NCBI GenBank assembly: GCA_947564645.1
Contig: CANOCU010000032.1
Span: 1 to 39,117 of the forward strand
Source of the DNA: an uncultured Lachnospiraceae bacterium
Lineage (GTDB): Bacteria; Bacillota; Clostridia; Lachnospirales; Lachnospiraceae
Reading direction: 5' to 3'
DNA: 39,117 bases
Translations under genes and position numbers: made by a program
Shown here: positions 1-7,089 of the stretch, piece after piece
How the letters are laid out: every line of letters begins with the position of its first letter
How positions within the stretch are numbered: position 1 is the first letter of the stretch
Notes under the pieces: generated by a model
The model's database searches: none
Told to the model about the DNA's origin: nothing
Seen by the model: only the letters and a program-made list of their open reading frames with translations

Positions 1-118
1 CGGACATCAGGAGCGATAAGCCGCCGCGCAGGCTTTCTTCCATGGATACATAGTCGGACCAGCAGTCGCCGCCCCAGTGCACGGGGAATTTCTGACCGCC
101 TACGGTAGCGAAGCGGTC
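1..118 (-). pseudogene. Fragment of GH31 alpha-xylosidase-like glycosidase
   Basis: Read on the minus strand, the first 118 bases encode about 39 residues with no stop. They include ATVGGQKFPVHWGGD followed by SMEESLRGGLSL, a signature of GH31 enzymes of the YicI alpha-xylosidase group. In that family the Asp of HWGGD is the general acid/base. Both ends are missing: one runs off the window and the other ends abruptly near position 110-118, where a plus-strand binding-protein frame takes over. Seen: the peptide. Known: the family motif. Inferred: this is the edge of a rearrangement or an assembly chimera rather than a functional gene. The exact join is uncertain by about 10 bases. Confidence 0.8.
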
Positions 119-1525
119 GCGTTGATGATCGCGGAGGAGAAATATCCGGATATTATTTTTGCAAAAGGTTCCGCAGGCAGCCTGATCGACGCAGGCGTTA
201 TGATGGACATGACTGACCTGATCGAAGAGTACGGTCCCAACATCAAGAAGCTGTACGGCGATGAGTTCGAGAAGTTAAAACAGTCCGCGGACGATCCGGC
301 CATCTATCAGCTGTCCGCATATGCGGTGGGCGGTGAGAAGTTCAAGCATTGCGGAACAGCCCAGGTACAGTGGGATGTCCTGAAGGCAAATGACTATAAG
401 CTGCCCGAAACATTGGAAGATTTCGAGAAGATGATCAAGGATTATCTGGCAGCCAATCCGACCACGGAAGACGGCCTTGACAGGATCGGTATCAGCTTAT
501 CCGCTGCCGACTGGCACTGGTTGATCACGGTAGGCAACCCGGCAGGCTTTATCGCAGACGGCGCACCGGATAACGGTCAGTGGATCGTCAATGAGAACAA
601 TGAAGGTATCTATAAGTTCCGTTCCGACAAGGAAAGAGAATATTTCAGATGGATGTGCCGTATGTACAACGAAGGTGTCCTTGACTCTGAATTTGCGACG
701 CAGACACATGAAGACTATATCGCGAAACTGGCATCCGGACGTGTGGTTGCGATCTTCGATTCGGACTGGGATTATCAGGATGCCGAGAAGGTATTGAAGG
801 CTGACGGCAAGCTGGGTTCTACCTATGCGGGTCTTCCGCTGACCATGGATGCGGATACCAAGTGCGCGTCCCTTATGTACCAGGGCCTGACCACCGGAAC
901 CGGCGTCGGCATCACTACATCCTGTAAGGATCCTGTGGCGGCGATCAAGTTCCTTGACTTCCTTTGTTCCGATGAGGGCCAGGTACTGAACAAATGGGGT
1001 ATCGAAGGCGTGAACTACTTCCTGGATGATGACGGACACCGTTACAGAACGGAGGAAGAGATCAAGGAGTCCCAGGAGAATCAGGACTATGCTAAGAATA
1101 CGGGTGTTGGTTTCCACAACTATCCGTTCCCGACCTACGGCGACGGCATCGAAGATCCTACAGGCAGCACCTATACGACCACCAGCAAGCAGGCCGTGAT
1201 CGATGAGTACAATGAGGAAGAGAGAGCGGCAGTGGAAGCGTGGGGCGTAGATCTTCTGGTAGATATGTTCCCGCAGGCGGATGAGTTTGAGACACCGGAT
1301 TATTCCCCGCTCTGGGCATACGCTATGCCGATCGAGTTCACGGAGATCGTGGATAAGTTAGACGAGATCTCCTGGTCCGCGCTGATCAAATGTATCACCG
1401 GTACGGAGGCAGATTTCGACGCGAACTATGACGAGATGATCGCCGAGTTGGAGGCTACCGGCTTAAGTGAAGCCGAGCAGATGATGACGGAGATCATTGC
1501 GGAGAAGGTTGCGGTCGTACAATAA
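107..1525 (+). CDS. Extracellular solute-binding protein, CUT1 ABC family, 5'-truncated
   Basis: About 472 residues of a sugar-binding protein of the large LipO-like type common in Lachnospiraceae. These capture oligosaccharides outside the cell and deliver them to a two-permease ABC importer. Family signs are the early PDIIFAKGSAGSLIDAG stretch followed by TDLIEEYGPNIKKLYG, and the C-terminal helices ending near the stop at 1523-1525. The signal peptide, lipobox Cys and roughly the first 80-100 residues are absent. A GTG at 77 could open the frame, but it lies inside GH31 sequence with no ribosome binding site, so it is not a real start. No permease gene is nearby. The gene converges on the response regulator gene at 1576 and shares its terminator. 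If the 5' join is real the gene is dead; if it is an assembly error the gene is probably intact elsewhere. Confidence 0.85.
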   Translation, partial: SEAVALMIAEEKYPDIIFAKGSAGSLIDAGVMMDMTDLIEEYGPNIKKLYGDEFEKLKQSADDPAIYQLSAYAVGGEKFKHCGTAQVQWDVLKANDYKLPETLEDFEKMIKDYLAANPTTEDGLDRIGISLSAADWHWLITVGNPAGFIADGAPDNGQWIVNENNEGIYKFRSDKEREYFRWMCRMYNEGVLDSEFATQTHEDYIAKLASGRVVAIFDSDWDYQDAEKVLKADGKLGSTYAGLPLTMDADTKCASLMYQGLTTGTGVGITTSCKDPVAAIKFLDFLCSDEGQVLNKWGIEGVNYFLDDDGHRYRTEEEIKESQENQDYAKNTGVGFHNYPFPTYGDGIEDPTGSTYTTTSKQAVIDEYNEEERAAVEAWGVDLLVDMFPQADEFETPDYSPLWAYAMPIEFTEIVDKLDEISWSALIKCITGTEADFDANYDEMIAELEATGLSEAEQMMTEIIAEKVAVVQ

Positions 1526-1551
1526 GAGTACGAAAAAATGTATTAACAAAC

Positions 1552-1576
1552 AAGGGCGCCTTTGGGGCGCCCTTTT
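1552..1576. terminator. Bidirectional intrinsic terminator
   Basis: A 9-bp perfect stem (AAGGGCGCC at 1552-1560 with GGCGCCCTT at 1566-1574) and a 5-nt loop lie between two convergent genes. T-rich sequence follows on the plus side (CTTTTC) and also on the minus side (TTGTTTGTT). The minus gene's stop codon at 1576-1578 touches the stem, so the same hairpin serves both. Confidence 0.88.
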
Positions 1577-3189
1577 CATGATAGTTCAGTCGTAATTTTT
1601 TGTGGGGGGGGGTATTTTCCGGACTCCGTGTCCAGACCGTTCCCCTTGCGGAATTCCGCCGGACTTTCTCCCACGTATTTCCGGAATTTCTTATGGAAAT
1701 AGTCCACGTTCTTGTAGCCAATCTGTTCTGCGATCTCATATACTTTCAGCTTATTCTCCAACAGAAGCCGTTTCGACAATTCGATGCGCTTATGGTCGAT
1801 GTAAGAATTGAAGTTCTCGCCCACCGTCTTGCTGAAGATCTTGCCCAGATAGGCGCTGTTATAGCCGAAAAGGGGTGCGATCGTCTCCAGTTTGATATTA
1901 TTCTGGAAGTTATGGTCGATGTAGAAGAGCACATCGTCCAGGACCGTATCCCGGGAGGGACTGCCTATGGCGTTCATGATCATCTCGAACTGTTCCGAGA
2001 GAAACTTGATGATCTCATAAAGGTAATTGCGCCTGCCAATATAGGCGATCACCGTGGAATTGCTCAGGAAGGGAATCTCTGCGGAGGCGTAATGCCGGTT
2101 CATGCTTTCTTTGATCCGCAGGTAGAGATCCGTCAGAAACAGCTTGATTTCGGCAATTTCGTCGGAGATATGGGAAAGCCCGTATTCCAGTTCGGACAGA
2201 GTCTCTACAGTCATTCTGCGGTTATAAGCCTGTATGTATCCCACGAAGCGCTCCGCGAAATCGGTAAGGGTATCCTCGGAGAGCGACATTTGTGATTCGG
2301 CGGGACTACAGTGCCACAGCATCTCGTATCCGATGGCGTGCTGTTCCTGCGCGCAGAAAAAGCGTCTGCTCAGGAGTCTGGCGGCATCTTCATAGGACAG
2401 ATGGACCTCGTCCAGGGTGTAGACCGGCCTGCCGTAAGTCAGAAACATGGACTCCATGGGACTGCCTTCCTGCGGCGGATGGTCTTCATAGTGCTCCAGA
2501 AAATCAGACAGCTTGGAAAGGCCGTGAGAGCCTTTTAACAGAACGATATCCCTGCCATCGATACTTAGGTGTTCAAAGATAGTGTTCTCCCGATTGATCA
2601 CCTTCAGAAGCTCGGCGAAGGTATAAGGCGCCGCGGCAGAGTGGGTGTGGAAATCCTCACAGACCACCACCTGGTAGGCTTCGGCCTGCAGGCGGTAGTG
2701 TTCGATATCTTCCGGCGTAAGCGGCGTATCCAATGTGTCGGTGATCAACTCGTGGAGGATAACGCTTTTGGCTTTATTCTTCATGGCGGTGACATGGCTG
2801 GAATGCTGCCTCTGTGCGGACAGCGCCGCCTTGACCTCGTCCACCACCGCATACAGCTCGTCTTCGTCCAGAGGTTTGGTCAGATAGTAACTGACACCGC
2901 CGCGGATCGCTTCCTGGGCGTACTTAAAGTCGGAATAACCGCTTAAAATGATGCACTTTCCCTGATAGCCGGCTTCTCTGGCCCGCCGGATCACTTCGGT
3001 GCCGTGCATCTTCGGCATCCTGACATCCAGCATGGCAAGGCTTGGCTGCAGGGCGAGGATTTGTGCCAGGGCGTCCGCGCCGTTGGAGGCTTCTCCGCAC
3101 AGACGGAAACCGAGGGTTTCCCAGTCGGCAATATATTTCAATCCTTCACGGATAGAGGCTTCATCGTCGGCAATAAACAGAGTTTCCAT
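1576..3189 (-). CDS. YesN-type response regulator (REC plus AraC helix-turn-helix)
   Basis: Two-component regulator of about 537 residues. The receiver domain is residues 1-125, with acidic pair D8/D9, phospho-acceptor D55 in the LDVRMP motif, and the TKP lysine. A middle domain of about 270 residues without a recognisable motif follows. The C-terminal 100 residues form an AraC-type double helix-turn-helix (IAPLFGYNSAYLGKIFSK; IAEQIGYKNVDYFHKKF). Such regulators normally pair with a YesM kinase and switch on sugar ABC transporters, but no kinase gene is adjacent. ATG at 3189 was chosen because the protein then begins METLFIADDE. A GTG at 3201 is also possible, but AGAAAGG sits almost on top of it. 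A run of nine C in the last codons (1604-1612 on the plus strand) could slip and replace the final 12 residues. It is separated from the fucosidase gene by a terminator, so it is probably its own unit. Confidence 0.9.
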   Translation of the reverse strand: METLFIADDEASIREGLKYIADWETLGFRLCGEASNGADALAQILALQPSLAMLDVRMPKMHGTEVIRRAREAGYQGKCIILSGYSDFKYAQEAIRGGVSYYLTKPLDEDELYAVVDEVKAALSAQRQHSSHVTAMKNKAKSVILHELITDTLDTPLTPEDIEHYRLQAEAYQVVVCEDFHTHSAAAPYTFAELLKVINRENTIFEHLSIDGRDIVLLKGSHGLSKLSDFLEHYEDHPPQEGSPMESMFLTYGRPVYTLDEVHLSYEDAARLLSRRFFCAQEQHAIGYEMLWHCSPAESQMSLSEDTLTDFAERFVGYIQAYNRRMTVETLSELEYGLSHISDEIAEIKLFLTDLYLRIKESMNRHYASAEIPFLSNSTVIAYIGRRNYLYEIIKFLSEQFEMIMNAIGSPSRDTVLDDVLFYIDHNFQNNIKLETIAPLFGYNSAYLGKIFSKTVGENFNSYIDHKRIELSKRLLLENKLKVYEIAEQIGYKNVDYFHKKFRKYVGESPAEFRKGNGLDTESGKYPPPQKITTELS

Positions 3190-3292
3190 AGGGGTGACCA
3201 CACCTTTCTCTGAACGTGTTCCGTTTACATTTCCTATCTATCGTAACATGAAATGCAGATTCCCACAAGGAAGGTGGAAGCAGCGACATTAA

Positions 3293-3323
3293 AAGATCAG
3301 GGTGGTTATTCCACCCTGATCTT
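3293..3323 (-). terminator. Intrinsic terminator with the fucosidase stop codon in its loop
   Basis: A 13-bp perfect stem (3293-3305 with 3311-3323) and a 5-base loop. On the minus strand the left arm encodes the last codons of the fucosidase, the stop codon TAA lies in the loop, and the right arm is followed by TTTT. Transcription therefore ends directly at the gene end, separating it from the response regulator downstream. Confidence 0.9.
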
Positions 3324-4793
3324 AATGACAACCGGAAATGCACTGCTCACATGCTGTGTCTGCAGATGCAGCCCCTCCCCGTCTACGGAGAAAACAGGCT
3401 TCTCTTCGACGCCTAGTATTTCAACTCCGCGGATAATGCCGTGGAAATTGGGCTTGCTGGAATCGGCGGATTTAGAAAGCGCACGAATGGTCAGGCGCCC
3501 GTCCTTCGGGTATTGCAGGCAGGCGGCGTAGATACAGCCGTTGCCGGCGGTGAAACGGAAATCCTCACTCGTGTAGGCCGTGGCAGCAGCGTCGCTGAAC
3601 TGTCCTTCCACCTCCACAGTAGGGCCTTCCGCCGGGATGCGCCAGGGCTTGGCGTCGTAGAGCGCCTCGCCGTTGACAGAAAGCCAGCTGCCGATATCGC
3701 GCAGGATAGCGGCGTCCTGTTCGGCAAAAGTGCCGTCGGCCTTAGGGCCTACATTGAGGAGCAGGCTGCCGTTCTTGCTGACCACGTCGATCAGATAGCA
3801 GATCAGTTCCTTGCTGCTCTTATAATCCAGGCTGTCCGTATAACACCAGGAATTGCGGGCGATGGCCGTGTCTGTCTGCCAGTAGTAGGGTCTGGTATCC
3901 GCAAATTTACCCCGTTCCACATCTACGATGGCGCTGCCGAAGGCCATGGCATCGTGTTTGTAGCAGATAGCGGCAGGAAAACCGAGTTCCTGACCGCGGT
4001 TATAGTAGTAGGCGGCAATTTTACGCAGATACGGCTTGTAGGCTTCATGCTGGATCCACCAGTCGAAATAGAGGATCCGCGGCTGATAGCGGTCCACGAT
4101 CTCGCAGGTACGGCACAGCCAGTCTTCCAGAAATTCTTTGTCAGGATAAGGCTTTGCGTAGAGATCCTGGAAATCGGGCTGTGTCTGTTCCGACGGCCAG
4201 TAGAAGTCGCCGCAGGAGAGAGGCTCTTTGATATCGCTCTCAAAATCTTTGCCGGATCCCATAAACCAGTGATGCTCCGCCCGGTGGCTGGAGGCTCCGA
4301 AGACAAGCCCCCTTTTCTCAAAGGCGGTCTTCAATTCACCGAGAATATCCCTCTCAGGCCCCATCTGGGCCGCATTGTAGCGGGACAGATCGCTTTGGTA
4401 CATCTGGAAACCGTCGTGATGTTCCGCGACCGGGACGACATAGCGGGCGCCTGCCGCCGCAAAGGTTTCGGCCCAGAAGTCGGGATCAAAGCGCTCCGCC
4501 TTGAAGAGAGGGATGAAATCCTTGTAGCCGAAATCCGTATGCCTGCCGTAAGTTCTGATATGATGCTCGTATTCCGGAGAACCCTTGATGTACATGTTCC
4601 GGGAGTACCACTCGTTGGAGAAGGCCGGAACACTGTAAAGTCCCCAATGGATAAAGATGCCGAATTTGGCTTTCGGATACCAGCCCGGCATTTCAAACGC
4701 CGTCAGAGATTCCCAGGTATCGTGGTAGGGCCCTCTGGCGATCACTTCCTCGATCTGTGCGAGATAGGTTTTTTTGTCTGTTATTTTGAACAT
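3306..4793 (-). CDS. GH29 alpha-L-fucosidase
   Basis: A 495-residue protein with no signal peptide, so probably cytoplasmic. It should release terminal alpha-L-fucose from imported oligosaccharides. GH29 marks are KFGIFIHWGLYSVPAFSNEWY (residues 44-63), the EHHDGF sugar-binding motif (124-129), the catalytic nucleophile Asp244 in LYFDWW, and SLLLNVGPKADG in the barrel's last part. A short beta domain follows at the C-terminus. The length fits the family. The start at 4793 has AAGGA about 9 bases upstream. It follows the GH42 gene on the same strand after an 89-bp gap containing a strong hairpin, so the two are probably co-transcribed with different stability. The acid/base residue cannot be assigned by eye because it varies within GH29. 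Confidence 0.95.
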   Translation of the reverse strand: MFKITDKKTYLAQIEEVIARGPYHDTWESLTAFEMPGWYPKAKFGIFIHWGLYSVPAFSNEWYSRNMYIKGSPEYEHHIRTYGRHTDFGYKDFIPLFKAERFDPDFWAETFAAAGARYVVPVAEHHDGFQMYQSDLSRYNAAQMGPERDILGELKTAFEKRGLVFGASSHRAEHHWFMGSGKDFESDIKEPLSCGDFYWPSEQTQPDFQDLYAKPYPDKEFLEDWLCRTCEIVDRYQPRILYFDWWIQHEAYKPYLRKIAAYYYNRGQELGFPAAICYKHDAMAFGSAIVDVERGKFADTRPYYWQTDTAIARNSWCYTDSLDYKSSKELICYLIDVVSKNGSLLLNVGPKADGTFAEQDAAILRDIGSWLSVNGEALYDAKPWRIPAEGPTVEVEGQFSDAAATAYTSEDFRFTAGNGCIYAACLQYPKDGRLTIRALSKSADSSKPNFHGIIRGVEILGVEEKPVFSVDGEGLHLQTQHVSSAFPVVIKIRVE

Positions 4794-4831
4794 ATGTATT
4801 TTCCTTATTTTGAATCATATTTTTGGGGCTG

Positions 4832-4860
4832 CGACAGAGACGGCTGCTCCGACTCTGTCG
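4832..4860 (-). other. Intercistronic hairpin between GH42 and GH29 genes
   Basis: Arms CGACAGAG (4832-4839) and CTCTGTCG (4853-4860) pair perfectly, and an inner CGG/CCG extends the stem past an A-A mismatch around a CTGCT loop. There is no U-run on the minus-strand side, so it is unlikely to be a terminator. It is more likely an RNA processing or stability element tuning the ratio of galactosidase to fucosidase. Confidence 0.6.
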
Positions 4861-4882
4861 GTGTTTTCAATTTGCTTCTGCA

Positions 4883-6907
4883 TTACTGTACCGCAGTGCG
4901 GATGACAGCCACATCCTTGGCGGCCAGGACCAGATCGTCTCCCACCTGGTATTCCTTGTCGGTGAGGATATCGACGCCGGCCTGTTTCAGGGTGATGTTG
5001 TGACTCTGCGTGCCGTGGTTCAGGAGGAAAAGGAAGGTACCGTTCTCATTGGTACGCTCGGTCACCTCGATATGCTCTCTGGTGCGCATGATCGGCGCAA
5101 TACCGGTCTCGGTACACAGATCGTTCATCAGTCTGTGATAAAATTCCGTGTTGGAGCGGGTAGCGACATAATAGGCATAGCCTTCACCGAAATGGTTGCG
5201 GGTCAGCACGGGCATACCGGCATAGAAATCATGCTCGTAGGTACACAGCGCCTCAGCGCCTTCCGTGTGCAGCAGGTCGCAGAGCAGCATGGCGGGATAG
5301 GAAGTGCCCTGCCAGGTGAAGCTGTTATGGGCATCCGCGGGCAGTGCGTCCTCTTCCTCCACCCAGATACCGAGAATATCCCGCAGCTTGCCGGGATAGC
5401 CGCCCACGGTCACCAGATCGTGATCGTCCACGTAACCGCTGAAGAAGGTAGTCACGAAACGGCCGCCTTCCCTGACGAATTGCCGTATCCGCTCGTCGTG
5501 GCCCGGTTTTACCATATACAGGAGCGGAGCGACCACTAGCGAGTAAAGGGTAAGATCGTCCTCCACGCTGATCAGATCCACGGAAATATTGAGGTTGCTG
5601 AACGCTTTATAGTAATTGAATATCTCATCGCAGTACTGCAGGCTGACCGTAGGACCGGCAGAGTACCCTGTCGCCCACCAGTTGTCCCAGTCAAAGACGA
5701 TGGCGGCCCTGGCATTCGTCCTTGCGCCCAGTGTCAGGGAACCGATCTTGTCAAGCTCTTCGCCCAGGGCGGCCACTTCCCTAAAGACGCGGGTGTTTTC
5801 ATGGCCGGCATGGTCGATCACGGCGCCGTGGTACTTCTCGCAGGCGCCGATGCTGCGTTTCATCTGGAAAAACATCACGGTATCCGCGCCGTGTGCTATC
5901 GCCTGATAGCTCCACAGGCGCATAACGCCCGGGCGTTTCAGGGCATTGTAAGGATGCCAGTTGGTCACGCTGGGTGTCTGCTCCATCAGCGCCCAGGGTT
6001 TGCCCTGCTTGAGACCGCGCATCAGGTCGTGGCGCATCGCCGCTTCCTCCGGGGTAGCGTTATAGGCAGGGTAGTTATCCCAGGATATGAAATCCATGTA
6101 TTTGGCCCACATCTGGTAATCCAGGGGTTGATAAGTGCCCATCAGATTGGTGGTGATCGGGATGTCCGGGGTGACGGCATGGAGCGCGTCGTATTCCAGA
6201 CGGTAAGCCTTCAGAATGCTTTCGGAGTTAAAACGCCTGTAATCCAGAGAGATGCCCTGGAAACTCGTCCGGTCATTCTGTCCGAAATGCTCGGAAAGCA
6301 TATTGGGAACGACAATATCCTCGAAGTCATAGAAGGTATGGCCCCAGAAAGCGGTATCCCAGGCCGCGTTGACTGCTTCGATGGTATGGTATTTATCCTG
6401 TAACCATTTCCGGAAAGCTTTCTCGCAGTTCTCGCAGTAGCATTCGCCGCCGTACTCGTTGGAGATATGCCAGGCAACGATATTGTCATAGGACTTGTAA
6501 CGTTCGGCCAGCTTCGTGGCCAGTGCCACGGCATATTTGCGATAGGTGGGACTGTTGGGGCAGGAGTTATGGCGGCTGCCGAACTTGCGGCGCAGGCCGT
6601 GCTCGTCTACCCGCAGGATATCGGGATATTTGCGGGCCATCCAGGCGGGATGTGCGCCTGTGGAGGTGGCAAGGCAGATTTTCATGCCGTGTCTGGTGAC
6701 CATCTCCATGATCTTGTCCAGCTTACTGAAATCGTAGGTATCCTCTGCGGGCTGCAGCATTGCCCAGCTGAAGACATTGAGGGTAACGACATCGATGTGC
6801 GCCAGTTTCAGAAGGCGCATATCCTCTTCCCAGGTCTCTTCCGGCCATTGCTCCGGATTGTAATCTCCTCCGTAGAGGATCTTCTTTACTTTATTGCTCT
6901 CGATCAT
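4883..6907 (-). CDS. GH42 beta-galactosidase
   Basis: A 674-residue cytoplasmic enzyme removing terminal beta-D-galactose from oligosaccharides. It has the GH42 domain layout. The TIM barrel starts at GGDYNPEQWPEETWEEDM (13-30), the acid/base is E151 in HISNEYGG, and the nucleophile is E309 in ALMEQTPSVTNW. A trimerisation domain follows from about residue 390, then a small beta domain. Cysteines 116, 156, 158 and 161 match the zinc cluster seen in many GH42 enzymes. The start at 6907 has AAAGGAG about 11 bases upstream. It lies between the binding protein and the fucosidase on the same strand and may also use its own promoter, because a TTAACGTTAA palindrome and a GATAAAAT box precede it. 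GH42 members of gut bacteria often act on galactosides from milk, mucin or plant glycans; the exact linkage is not visible here. Confidence 0.96.
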   Translation of the reverse strand: MIESNKVKKILYGGDYNPEQWPEETWEEDMRLLKLAHIDVVTLNVFSWAMLQPAEDTYDFSKLDKIMEMVTRHGMKICLATSTGAHPAWMARKYPDILRVDEHGLRRKFGSRHNSCPNSPTYRKYAVALATKLAERYKSYDNIVAWHISNEYGGECYCENCEKAFRKWLQDKYHTIEAVNAAWDTAFWGHTFYDFEDIVVPNMLSEHFGQNDRTSFQGISLDYRRFNSESILKAYRLEYDALHAVTPDIPITTNLMGTYQPLDYQMWAKYMDFISWDNYPAYNATPEEAAMRHDLMRGLKQGKPWALMEQTPSVTNWHPYNALKRPGVMRLWSYQAIAHGADTVMFFQMKRSIGACEKYHGAVIDHAGHENTRVFREVAALGEELDKIGSLTLGARTNARAAIVFDWDNWWATGYSAGPTVSLQYCDEIFNYYKAFSNLNISVDLISVEDDLTLYSLVVAPLLYMVKPGHDERIRQFVREGGRFVTTFFSGYVDDHDLVTVGGYPGKLRDILGIWVEEEDALPADAHNSFTWQGTSYPAMLLCDLLHTEGAEALCTYEHDFYAGMPVLTRNHFGEGYAYYVATRSNTEFYHRLMNDLCTETGIAPIMRTREHIEVTERTNENGTFLFLLNHGTQSHNITLKQAGVDILTDKEYQVGDDLVLAAKDVAVIRTAVQ

Positions 6908-6938
6908 TGTCTTTGGGACTCCTTTCCGGGTATTGAAC

Positions 6939-6960
6939 TTAACGTTAATTTTATCATATC
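6939..6960 (-). promoter_or_regulatory. Candidate promoter with palindromic operator upstream of GH42
   Basis: On the minus strand a -10-like GATAAAAT (around 6949-6956) is followed by the perfect palindrome TTAACGTTAA (6939-6948), about where transcription would start. A central CG in a 10-bp palindrome is typical of LacI-family operators. The -35 is weak (TTTCCT about 16 bases upstream). No LacI gene lies in the window, so the regulator is unknown. Confidence 0.4.
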
Positions 6961-7089
6961 GGATCCGGCAGGAAACCGCAATGTATTATCTTATTGCGTT
7001 CCTGTATTTATTTGCGGTCGGTTATTCCCGCGGGCAGCGAGTCAGGGGACCATGCTTACACGGGCATTTGGCGACTGCCGCAGGGGATT

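Noticed and set aside
3441-5003. Open frame of 520 codons on the plus strand over the fucosidase gene
   Set aside because: It is the antisense of GH29 coding sequence; no recognisable protein and no start signal.
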